This document shows, piece by piece, positions 41,702 to 51,939 of a stretch of 64,000 nt of DNA. The position numbers were made by a program, and so were the translations under genes. Positions within the stretch are counted from its first letter, which is position 1. Each line of letters starts with the position of its first letter. Below the pieces are notes generated by a model. It did no database searches, had not been told where the DNA came from, and was given only the letters and a program-made list of their open reading frames with translations. Source of the DNA: Colocasia esculenta (Eukaryota > Streptophyta > Magnoliopsida > Alismatales > Araceae); NCBI GenBank assembly GCA_014218235.1, contig CM024755.1, positions 37,964,713-38,028,712 on the forward strand, written 5' to 3'.

Positions 41702-42754
41702 TACGACAGATTAAGTACATTTCTGGTAAGCAAAAACTACTCAAGAGGTAAAGTAGACCAAACTCTCTTTACAAAGAAAGTTCGCACACACATCATTGTT
41801 GTTCAAGTTTATGTGGACGACATTATTTTTGGATATACTAACCCTTCACTGTGTGAGGAATTTTCCAAACACATGCACAGTGAATTTGAGATGAGTCTAA
41901 TGGGGGAGCTTCAATTCTTTCTTGGTTTGCAGGTCAAGCAAATGGAGGATGGCTTCTTCATAAACCAAGAAAAGTATGTCAAAGAGCTACTAAAAAGGTT
42001 TCAATTTGAACAATCAAAGCCTGCCTCAACACCCATGAGCACAAGTATAAAACTTGAAAAAGATGAGAAAGGTAAACCGGTAGATGCCAAACAATTCTGA
42101 GGTATGATTAGCTCTCTCCTCTATCTTACTGCAAGTAGACCAGATATTCAGTTCAGTGTTTGCCTCTGTGCTAAATACCAATCTAGTCCAAAGGAAAGCC
42201 ACTTAATTGCAGTTAAGAGAATTTTCAAATATCTCTTAGGTACGTTTGATTTGGGTCTTTGGTATCCAGCAGGTAGTAGCTTTGACTTGGTTTCATATTC
42301 TGATGCTGACTATGCTGGATGTAAAATTGACAAGAAAAGCACTAGTGGCTATTGCCAAATCCTTGGCAGTTGCATGGTTTCGTGGGCATCCAAGAAGCAA
42401 CACTCGGTTGCACTCTCCACTGCAGAGGCAGAATATGTTGCTGCAGGGAGTTGTGCGGCACAAGTGTTGTGGATAAAAAGTCAATTGTGTGACTATAACA
42501 TTGATATTGGATGCACACCTATCCTATGTGACAACACCAGTGCAATCAACTTATCAAAGAATCCCAATCAACACTTTAGGACAAAACACATAGAAATCTG
42601 TCACCATTTCTTGAGAGATGAGGTAGCCAACAAAACCTTAGAAATCAGTTTCATACCCACAGAAAAACAATTGGCTGACATCTTTACCAAACCTCTAGCT
42701 GAAGATAGATTCACAACTTTGAGAAGAGAATTGGACTTGTGTAAATTGCAGTGA
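41702..42754 (+). pseudogene. Copia RT C-terminal part and RNase H (element F)
   Basis: Same frame: the catalytic VYVDDIIFGYTNPSL (about 41805-41850), MGELQFFLGLQVKQ, PASTPMSTSIKLE, then TGA at 42098-42100 (CGA expected from QYRGMI in relatives). Next are LLYLTASRPDIQFSVCLCAKYQ, YSDADYAGCKIDKKSTSG, SWASKKQHSVALSTAEAEYVAAGSC, CDNTSAINLSKNPNQHFRTKHIEI and QLADIFTKPLAEDRFTTLRRELDL. Ends TGA 42752-42754 as in relatives. The three pol stops are its only visible lesions apart from H. Confidence 0.88.
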
Positions 42755-44761
42755 AACTTATCCATATACTGAGCATATGTCTCTTGTGTGCACCAACTAT
42801 GAGGTATATTAAATAGTGTTTGTGGAAGAACAAGTAAAGCTTGTTTGGAAACTCTCATTATGCGTTGAGGAAAGATCCTCCGCCACGTATCCATAGTTGA
42901 CATGCATGTAAAGAGTATGTACTTTATATAGGGATGAGTTTCTTTACAATTTACCCATTCTCCACTTCAGTGAAACATTGAAAATCTTAACAATTTGTCT
43001 TCCTGAAAGCTTGGTGTGCTCACATGGTTGGTCTAGTTGTAATAGTGTGTCTTAAATACTCAATTGCTTGTTTTCATATGAGCACACACTATGGGGGAGC
43101 AAGTCTAGGTTAGATGTCCTTCATGAGAGGAGAATCACTCATTCCATATGTATTTTCAATTCCCTCACTTGTCATGATCATCTCACTCTTCATTCTAACC
43201 TTAAACCAGTTTTGCACAGGCATCTGTTGACAGCTCCCACTCCATCTGTCGACAGATCAGGCCTCACAAAACTATAATTCTTCTGTCTGTGCAATCTGTT
43301 GACAGACGACAACTTATCTGTCGACAGATCTCACAGGTTCTGCTCTGCCCGAACTGGCCTTTCTTCTGTCTGTGTGATCTGTCGACAGGCACTTCTCTAG
43401 CTGTCGACAGACACCAACTCTTCAAGCAATTCATGCCTATTTCACATACTACTTACTGAGCAAGTTCATGTACTTTCACTAAGGTGTTTATTGGGTAGAT
43501 ATACATGTTTAACTTCATCATATACACATGATATTGATGCTATCCCCTAAACCACCATGATTTGGACATACTACTCATGCTTGGGTTTATGTTACATCAT
43601 TTTGAAAACTTTGAACTATCTTAGAGGATTAACACCTAAACTCCATTGAATAATTTCCTTGTAGGCTCACACCATTCTCAATGCAATTGAAAAATCTTCT
43701 GGTCATTGAACTTTATGTTTTGAACTGAAGGATCATCATATACATCTCCTTGATCTTGAGTTTAAGCTAAAATGGAGAAAAGCTATCTATTTCAAAAAAA
43801 TATATACAACGTCATTTAAAAACAAAAATTGGGATAAAGGTAGAGCTATGATGGGTCATGCTGAGTAACCGGGGAGACGGGCATCACCAATGTCTGTCCT
43901 CGCGTCAAAAAGCAAACTCATTATCTCTATACAACGGTATAATGGAAACTTCGACTGAGTAACTGGGGGTACGAGCACTTGTCATGTCTATCCTCATGTC
44001 AAAAGGTGTGAAGTTATCTTGAATATCACTTTTCCCATTGCATTCTTTTCTTGAAAGCAAAAAAATGAAATAGTGTGAAGCCTCCAAAGTGTCTCAAATC
44101 TAAAGGTCATGTAGTGTCTATGGCTATCCAGAAGTTTAGACATTTATTTCAATCATCATTTGATCCTCATAAACTTGGGATAGTGTTGATCTACAATGTC
44201 CTTAATCAACCAAGGGTAATGGTGTCTTTTCTCAACGAATGGAAAATGTTCTCTTAATGCTTTAACTTTAAGTCCCTTGGGTATTATGTTTAAACCATTT
44301 AGGTAAGTGGGAGAGCCTTAATGTCCATGACAATGATAGGTTACAATATGTGTTTACCCATCTTACACCTTACAAATATGCCTCATGTAACCAATGCTCC
44401 CATTTCTTTCTTCAAAATCCACATCAAAAATCACTGGCAGAAAATCTGCAGGATCTGTCGACAGATCCCCTGTCATCTGTCGACAGCCGGCGGCAAACCC
44501 GGTTTGGGAAGTCCAACGGGCACGCCGTTTGGGACTTTTTTGGTGGGGCTTGCCTTTTAAAATCCCCTCCTCTTTCTATAAAAAGGCATCCACAGGACCC
44601 CTTCCCCTCCTACCACCAAAACCCCTCTCCACCTCCCCTCCAAATCTCCATACCCTGTCTGGACGGGAAAACCCTACCTTCCTCCGGTCTTCCTTCCTCT
44701 CATCCGAGCCCTCACCCACGTCTCTCTCTCACGCTCATCCTTCTTCCTCTAGCCTTCCTCA
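42755..44761 (+). other. Spacer between pol and env-like ORF of F, with CTGTCGACAG sites
   Basis: About 2 kb with no supported protein. CTGTCGACAG or one-off variants recur at about 43225-43410 (eight sites) and twice at 44455-44485. GAGTAACNGGGG-type repeats lie at about 43862 and 43956. A TATA-like TCTTTCTATAAAAAGG at 44570-44585, just before the env-like ORF, could serve a separate transcript; this is inference. Confidence 0.6.
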
Positions 44762-45992
44762 TGTCTTCCAGGCCATTGAAGAAACTGGCTTCTCGCCACC
44801 GTCCTTCCTCTTCTCGGGCCGACGGGGCTGAGGCTGAGTGCAGGACAAAGCATCGGGACAATCGTCTTCCCGAGCTTGTGGTGCCTCCCCATCTTCACCT
44901 CACTCACTCCAAGGGACGCATACCAAGTTTGTCCAGCAACGGTATGTAGAGTTTTAGTCCTTGGCCGACATGTTTCCTAATCTCCAACCCCTATTTGACA
45001 ATCAGGGCTGGACTACGTTTCTTTACCATCACAAGCGGTATTCTCCTTCCGCCATTCGTGACTTCTACAACCACCTTGGCTACACTCCAGATAATCGTTT
45101 CTTTACCACCGTCAAGGGCACAACTTTTCAACTCACTGAAAATCTTCTTTGCACAGCCCTTCAAATCCCCAATTCTGGAGTTGATATCCTAAGCCACAAA
45201 TCGGATGCCTCTGTCTACTACCCTCTCCTCACACTTGAGGATTATGATGGCACCAAGAAAATCTCTAAACTCAATGCAAACTCATTTCCTCCATTGATCA
45301 GGATGATCCACCACATATTCACTACCATGATTGCGCCTAAACATGGCAGTCGGGAGTTGGTCACCGATGTTCACAAATCTCACTTCACCTTCTTCCTCAT
45401 ATGTGAACCCATTAATCTCCCACTTCTGATGCTTAGTCTTATCCAAAAAACATTCTACCAACCCCGAAGGTCGATGCCCTTTGCCTGTCCACTTACCTCC
45501 CTGATGAGTTTCATCGGCATTGACATTCCAGACAGCGAGTGCATAGAGCTAAATTCTCGCAATAGCTTTGATCTCACTACAGCACATCACATGGGATACA
45601 AGCTTGTTGATGGAGATGTTACCCGGGAGCTTAAGGGTAAGGTACCTGCTGATACCATAGGGGAGAATGCTGAAGACGAAGATGAGAATCTTGCTGATGA
45701 TGCTGAAGATGACGAGGATGAAGACTCCCAGTCTAAATCACATGGTATGCCGGGCATTGAGATTGCTAGTGATGCTCCAGCTCAACCATCCATTAGAGAT
45801 TTTCTTGCATAGCTACAGCTACAGATGTCCACTGGATTTGAGAAGCTGAATAGAAGATTGGACACAGTGGATTCGAGTCTGGAATCACTTGCAGACACTC
45901 AAGTCCAGCTCCAGCTCCGTATGACAAGGCTTCAGACAGAGATGCATAACACTCGTCAGGCTCCAGCTCCACCTGCAGATGATGCTGCCTAG
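44762..45992 (+). pseudogene. Env-like ORF of Sirevirus F
   Basis: ATG at 44762 (MSSRPLKKLASRHRPSSSR), a basic N-terminus to about 44928, then a frameshift and a TAG at about 44954. The body runs 44961-45812 (MFPNLQPLFDNQGWTTFL, SPSAIRDFYNHLGYTP, FQLTENLLCTALQIPNSG, SRELVTDVHKSHFTFFLICEPINLPLLMLSLIQKTF, SLMSFIGIDIP) with an acidic tail. TAG at 45810-45812 is followed by a heptad-rich end (FEKLNRRLDTVDSSLESLADTQ) to TAG at 45990-45992. One hydrophobic stretch (LICEPINLPLLMLSLI) is the only membrane-like segment. Both in-frame stops sit where Gln (CAG) fits. Confidence 0.75.
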
Positions 45993-46273
45993 ATAGGCTT
46001 TATGTCTAGGAATGGGTCTTCACGTAGTGTCTATGTCCTGTCTTGTCTGAGTCTTATGGTCTTTTTATTTCACTTTGTGGTCATGTATTTTCTTTCCCTT
46101 TCATGTTTACTCTCAGTCAAACAACTTTTTGTACTGTGTATGCCTCCTTCAGATCAATGAATTCACAGTGCCATGTTCCATGTTTGTCTATATGTTTGTC
46201 TGATGAATGCTTTTAGATGTTGTCAAAAGGGGGAGAAACCTCAATGTGCATTAATTGATAATTTTTGTCATCA

Positions 46274-46289
46274 TCAAAAAGGGGGATAA
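46274..46289 (+). other. Polypurine tract of F
   Basis: CAAAAAGGGGGATAA directly before TGTTGGG; a second AAAAGGGGGAGAA lies at about 46226-46238. Confidence 0.82.
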
Positions 46290-47612
46290 TGTTGGGTTTT
46301 CATTCATTCTAACAATTATAACAACATGTTTTTGATGATGAATAACTTCAATTGAGGTTTGATACATGTAACACATGAAAAAGAAACTAATGCAATACTT
46401 GATTGTTTGTGTATTCAAAATACTTAATTTTACATGTTTCATCATGTAGGTACAAATGCACAAAGTCAAGCTCTCTCCAAGCAAGTGAAAAAGATCACAA
46501 AAAGCAAAAAACAAGGTTACCTGTCGACAGACACAAAGACCTATCGACAGATCTCACAGGTGTGGTCTGCCAGAAGACCCATAGTTCAGAAAGTCTTCAT
46601 CTGTCGACAGATGATAGATCGGCTGTCGACAGATCTCACAGTCCAGAACATCCAGACTTCTGTCGTTTACACAAAAGAGCACATCTGTCGACAGATGGTC
46701 TTCGACTGTCGACAGATCTCACAGAACTGAAGATCCATACTTCTGTTTTACTATCGCCTGTCGACAGATGGCCAAGACCTGTCGACAGACGGAGTACAAT
46801 TCAAACTACGGAAAGTTTCTAAGTTATCCTAGGAGGTGTTTCCAACTCTCACGTTTCTCCATGTGAGAACTCCTATATTTAAACAGCTCTTTGAAGGAAA
46901 TTTCATATAGAAGCAGCCACAACCAAAAACCCTAGAGCTACTCTAAGTTTCACAAGAGTTGTTGTTGCCCTACTTCAGACTGCTGTACAAAACCCTAAAG
47001 ATCCGTCGATCCAGCAGTTCCTAAAGGAAGAACGTCGAGGATTCAACCTTCTCCATCGACTCAAAGCATTCAAGTCGAAGATTGAACTTCCTCCAGGCGT
47101 TCTCAGAAGAGTTCTTCACCAGGATTTATTCTCTCACTCAGAACTCTCTATGTTTTCATATTTCTACCATCCGTGTGTGTGTTGTGGTGATTCAAGCGAT
47201 CCTTGTGCTTAAGATCACGTGTGTGTGTTGTTCTGATCATGGGTGCACATCAAAAAACACGTGTGTGTGAGTTGTAGTCACCGAACTCGCTCATAAGCAG
47301 TTTTCTCTGCGTGTGTGTGTGTCGTGGACGTAGCATACACGATTTGTGTACTCCGAACCACGTAAATCTTCGTGTCCTGTGGTTTGAACATTTTTCACGT
47401 TAGATGCTTGATAGGCACGTTGCATTCACACACTAGATAGATTGCTAACTCATCTACACATCGTCAACACATCTAAGTCTCACGTTGTTTGTACAGAAAA
47501 TTCAAAAGACTTTGTTGTGATTGAAAAAGGGTTGTTTTCAAACTTTTAATTAATAGTAATCTATTCAACCCCCCCTTCTAGATTACCATATTGGGATTCC
47601 GCAAACCTTTCA
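46290..47612 (+). repeat. 3' LTR of F (1323 bp)
   Basis: Same length as the 5' LTR, differing at scattered single bases. Palindrome array at 46521-46788. Ends GCAAACCTTTCA, then CTCTC and D gag. Confidence 0.95.
46521..46788 (+). repeat. CTGTCGACAG palindrome array in the F 3' LTR
   Basis: Eight sites at the same places as in 32653-32920; seven are perfect CTGTCGACAG and one is CTATCGACAG. Sites lost in the 5' copy are intact here and the reverse. Confidence 0.85.
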
Positions 47613-48791
47613 CTCTCATGGCCCACGAGATAAATATGGAAAGATTGGGAGAATCCTCAAGTAGAAAGAAGCATCCAAATGCTCTTAAAGCAGAAGAAGA
47701 AAGATCAGATGAGTCATCAGCTAAAGGTGAAAGAACAAGTGATTGTGAAGATGAAGAAGCCATGCTATCAAGAAGACTGCAGCACATTTTAGCCAAGAAG
47801 AAGAAGTTCTAGTCTGGTAGAAGATACTTCAAGAGAAATAAAGACTTCAAGAAACTAGATGGAAAAGATCAAAAGAAGGATGAGCCTACATGCTATGAAT
47901 GCAAAAAGCCAGGACATATCAGAGCAAAATGTCCAAAACTCAAGAAACCTGAATTCAGGAAGAGAGAGAGCTCCAGGAAATTCAGAAGATATAAGAAAAA
48001 GGCTATGGCAGCAGCATGGAGTAACAGTAGCGACTCAGACAGTGAGTCAAGTTCAACTAGTGATGAAGAAGAAGCCAACTTGGCTTTCATGGCAAACACT
48101 GAAGAGAAGGTAACTTCTGACTCATCTTTCGATTCATGCAATGATACTGATTCTGATAATTTAGAAGAAGCCTTCATGAATTATACAGTAAATACAGGGA
48201 AGTAACAAAATATTAAAAGCTAGTAAGAAGAATATTGCATGCTTAGAAAACACAAATTCAGATTTAAAATAGAAAATGAAGAATTAGGAAAATAAGTAAC
48301 TGAACTAAAAGGAGGAATGAACTATTGTGTGAAGACCTAATAGACAAAATAAACAAATAATGAGATTAGAAAAACAGGAGAGTGCAGATGAACTAAGAAA
48401 AGAAATTAAGACTTTAAATGAAGAAAATGACAAACTATCAAGCACATTGGAAAATTTCACAAATGGTAAAAATTCCTTAATACTAAAAGGTGCTAGACGT
48501 TCAGGAAGGAAGAAACAAGGTTTAGGGTATATACCACCAGAAAATGAAGAAACAATTATTCATCCTAAAATATACACAACTCCTAAATTTATACTTGAAC
48601 AAGATATAGCATATAAAGCAAACTTTACATATATTGAAAAAGTAACAAAAATGTCTTATTGTACTCATTGCAACAGGTTAGGACATATAAAAATATATTG
48701 CCCAACAAGACATAAGAAATGGATAATTAAAAGGGAAAATGTTGACACTAACCAACCAGGACCCAAAAGAACTTGGGTACCTAAAGCTTGA
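47613..48791 (+). pseudogene. Copia gag, C-terminal part (element D)
   Basis: Begins inside gag right after the F LTR, at MAHEINMERLGESSSRKK, which aligns with 29560-29600 of E. The zinc knuckle CYECKKPGHIRAKCP is at about 47892-47934, an acidic Ser/Asp-rich stretch follows, and a second knuckle CTHCNRLGHIKIYCP is at 48662-48706. TAG at 47813 replaces Gln (CAA in E). One-base and larger shifts follow near 48172-48360. The N-terminal half (UBN2-type domain) and the primer site are missing. Relic. Confidence 0.85.
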
Positions 48792-49414
48792 TGTTTTAAT
48801 CTCAGGGAAATTTTCAAGCATCCAAGTGGTATCTGGACATTGGTGGCTCAAGGCTATTCCCAAGAGGAAGTCATAGAGGTCGATGAAACCTATGCACCTG
48901 TGAGGAATTGTGTGTAAAACAACCTCCAAGTTTTGTTGATTCAGAATTTCCAAATCATGTTGTTAAACTTCATAAAGCTCTCTATGGTTTAAAGCAAGCA
49001 CCTAGAGTCCAGTATGAAAGGCTTAGTTCTCTTTTATTAAATCATGGTCTCACTAGAGGACAGGTAGATAGCATTCTACTTGTCAAATCAAAGGTCAAAA
49101 GCATATTACTTGTACAAATTTATGTAGATGACATTATTTTTGGATCTACTAACGAATCCCTTTGCAAGTATTTTGAAAAGCTGATGCAGAGAAAGTTTAA
49201 GATGAGCATGATGGGGGAGCTCAATTACTTCCTTGGATTACAAATCAAGCAAGGAAAAGATGGCACCCACATCTGTCAAGCCAAATATACCAAGAAGCTC
49301 TTGAAGAAATTTGGATTCGAAAATTCCAAACCACTGTCAACATCAATGAGCACATTAACAAGAATGGACAGTGATAAAGATGATATCAAGCAGATTCTAC
49401 ATAATCTCATTTAA
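48792..49414 (+). pseudogene. Copia pol with protease, integrase and most of RT deleted (element D)
   Basis: The protease start (SSKWYLD-like, about 48823-48840) jumps within a GTGGCTCAAGG word into the RT segment VAQGYSQEE...DETYAPV. It then jumps again at about 48901 to EELCVKQPPSFVD and the RT core: HKALYGLKQAPR, the catalytic IYVDDIIFGSTN (about 49118-49153), MGELNYFLGLQIKQG and KPLSTSMST. A third deletion at about 49382 removes the block around SLLYLTTSRPDI. Integrase is absent altogether. E shows what is missing at each join. Confidence 0.85.
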
Positions 49415-49955
49415 TCAATGTTAAAAGAATTTTCAGATACTTGTCTAGAACCCATGATCCAGGTATTTGGTATCCAAAAATTTTTGTGAAATAAATTTAG
49501 TTGGGTACTTTAATGCTGACTATGCTGGATGCAAATTAGATAGAAAAAGCACCAGTGGTTGTTGTCAATTCCTTGCAGGGTGTCTGATATCCTGGTCCTT
49601 CAAGAAGCAGAACTCAGTAGCACTCTCAACAGCTGAAGCTGAGAACATGGCTGATGGAAGTTGTTGTACATAATTCCTATAGATAAAGCAACAGCTTGAG
49701 GACTATGGAGAACACATCAAGTCTATCTCACTGTTGTGTGACAACACTAGTGCCATAAACCTAACCAAGAATCCGGTACAGCACTCAAGAACCAAACACA
49801 TTAAGGTTAGATATCATCTTATTCGCGATCTTGTAGCTAATAGTAATATAGAAATTTCATTCATAGTCACAAATAATCAGTTAGCAGATATCTTCACAAA
49901 AGCCTTACCCGAAGAGAGAGTCACATCTCTTAGAAATGAATTGGGGCATACGTAA
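49415..49955 (+). pseudogene. Copia RNase H relic (element D)
   Basis: DADYAGCKLDRKSTSG-like block at 49512-49560 (first Asp of this block is Asn), SWSFKKQNSVALSTAEAE (Glu/Asp active-site region) and CDNTSAINLTKNPVQHSRTKHIKVRYH, ending in QLADIFTKALPEERVTSLRNELG. Frame breaks at about 49470 and stops at 49671-49682 show it is dead. Matches 25325-25860 of E on the other strand. Confidence 0.85.
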
Positions 49956-50362
49956 TTTGTGAAAAGATTTCTGTGTTAAACTGAAAAATAAATTTTCAGA
50001 ATTTAAGTAGGTTTTCTCTCCATGGCTTTAAGCAAATGAAATATCCTATTATCCTATCTTGACGGTATCTTTTGTAAAAGCATTATAGAATAGTTAAACT
50101 CGTTTGTCATTTTCTGCCGCCTTTTTGGCGCCTCTCTTTTCAATAAAGCATCTATTTATACCGCAATCGATGTGGGGAACGATTCATCTCCTACCGTTCA
50201 CCTTTCCTCCTTCGTCTGTATGCCTGAGCCGATACCCTAACGACTCCGGCTTCGACTTTCTGCAAATTTGAAGCCCCTCTTCTTTTCCCGCGAAGAATTT
50301 CTTAAGGGCTTTCACTCCTGCCACCTTCTCATTCCTCCAGATAACATCCTCCACCCAAATCC

Positions 50363-51045
50363 ATGGCCATCTCCATTGTTTCCGGTAGTCTTGGGGGCTA
50401 CGGAGCTGCGTTCCTCACAGTAGAGCAGCAAGCAAGGTTCGCAACAGTCAAGGCAAAAGTCTGTGGTAACAAAGCAGTGGATCTAGCAAACCTGGAGAAA
50501 AATGGCATGGGCAGTTTGGTTGAAGCTCTACAAAGGCTGAAATGGACAAAGATCGCAACCCTATCTGAAGTAAGTTATCTGGATTTGGTTAAAGCTTTTT
50601 ATGTGTGCTTGAAAACTGAGGCGGATGGGACCTTGACTTCCATGGTCAAGGGTACCCAGATTGGAATCACTAGAGACCTTTTGGCATCTCTGTTTGTCGT
50701 TTTTACTACCGGTCGCAGTGGCATCCACTCAGAGGACATTAATACCAAGGGTTTAGGGATTATTGGTCCGGAGTATAAGCTGAAGGATGGGAAGCTGGAT
50801 ATCAACCAGCTTAGTGCCTTCAATAGATTGATGCACTTCATTATTTGTTAAATTATTGTACCTAGAAGTGCATCATTTTCAACCTGTGCCAGGGCAGACT
50901 CAGACCTGATGTATTGGGTTATCCAGAATCAGGAAATCAATACCGCTGAATTGATAATAGAAAGGATGAAGTTTGCCAGCTCTCAGGTGTGGGACACCAA
51001 GAGCAAGTTGAATATCTCACTACCTTATGCCCATCTCCTGATAAG
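50363..51045 (+). pseudogene. Env-like ORF of Sirevirus D, N-terminal part
   Basis: Extra ORF after pol, typical of Sireviruses and of unknown biochemical role. It shows VSGSLGGYGAAFL, KAKVCGNKAVDLANLEKNGM, VSYLDLVKAFYVCL and NRLMHFIIC, then TAA at 50849-50851, then IIVPRSASFSTCARADSDLMYWVIQ in the same frame. E has a stop at the very same codon. A one-base loss near 51045 changes frame. No signal peptide or membrane segment is seen, so the name env-like rests on position, not on a proven fusion function. Confidence 0.75.
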
Positions 51046-51831
51046 AATTTCCAACATTTTGGCATTAGTGTAGTTGGTGATGTGTCTGAGAAAATAGGCC
51101 AAGCCATTAGGTCCAGAAATTTGAAGAAAAGCGGTTTCTCACTAGTTAATGGTGTCTGGACAAAAGTTGGCACTATAGAGGGTGAAGCCATCGTTGGTAA
51201 AGTCCAAGAGGATCTAGAACCAACACCAGCAGTAGCAGAGTCACCAGCAGCTTCAGCGGAACCAGTACAAGAAGCAGTAGTAGAAGAGGCACCAACAACA
51301 ACAGTATCAGAAGTAGCAGTTGATCCAGTAGTTCTAGCAGCAGTACCATCAGTAGCAGAAGAAGAAGCAAGCAGAAGAATTGAGGACATCCCTCCTGAGT
51401 ACATTGAGCCCTTTGGGCAATCTTCAGAGGATCCTCCTCCTTCTTCCCAAGTAGGCTCTCTACTTAGGGAGGTACTGGACTCCATTTCTCAGGGGGAGCC
51501 AGATGCAAGTGATCCACATGTAACTAAATCTGTGGCAGATGGCCACACCGAAGAAAGGGTCATGGAAGAAGCTCCAGGCCAGCAAGAGCAAGTTTCAGCA
51601 CAAGTAGATGCTGTGATGGAAGATGCTCCCATTGAGGGGGAGCAATCAGTGACAGAGGATGTTCCTCGGGAAGAAGTTGTAGCAGCAGCAGCAGCACAAG
51701 AAGAAGAAGTAGTAGTTGAAGAGGAAAGTGAAACTCAAGGGGAGGGAAATCAAAACCCCTCTGAGCACCAATTTCAAGAAGGAGTAACAGCTAGCTCCTC
51801 AGACTCTGAAGATGATGAGGGTGATCAATAG
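51046..51831 (+). pseudogene. Env-like ORF of D, middle acidic part
   Basis: After the frameshift: HFGISVVGDVSEKIGQAIRSRNLKKSGFSLVNGVW, then a long Glu/Ala/Val-rich low-complexity segment and Ser/Asp-rich SSSDSEDDEGDQ. The TAG at 51829-51831 stands where E has a Gln codon (CAG). Matches 23376-24404 of E. Probably a disordered linker of the same protein. Confidence 0.75.
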
Positions 51832-51939
51832 GCACCTATGGACTATGCAAGTGAGAAAGGGAAGGGAGTTGCTTCTGAAGTTCCTCTCCTTGCTGATACT
51901 CCACATCAGAGGTCTCAGTGATAGAAAATTATAATAAAT

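Larger units (their letters stand above)
32422..47612 (+). mobile_element. Sirevirus-type Ty1/copia element F, plus strand, carrying H
   Basis: LTRs 32422-33744 and 46290-47612, each exactly 1323 bp. Primer site, gag, protease, integrase, (H), RT, RNase H, a long spacer, env-like ORF and purine tract are all in order. Flanks do not match: AGAAA on the left (in the E LTR), CTCTC on the right (in D gag). The LTRs are complete at both outer ends, which argues against a simple deletion. Much better preserved than D and E. Confidence 0.92.

Noticed and set aside
32422..47612. F as a simple insertion with TSD
   Set aside because: Flanks AGAAA and CTCTC do not match, and they belong to different host elements.
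50937..51485. Ser/Thr-rich or Leu-rich minus-strand ORFs in the D env-like region
   Set aside because: Antisense of the GluAlaVal-rich linker; low complexity only.
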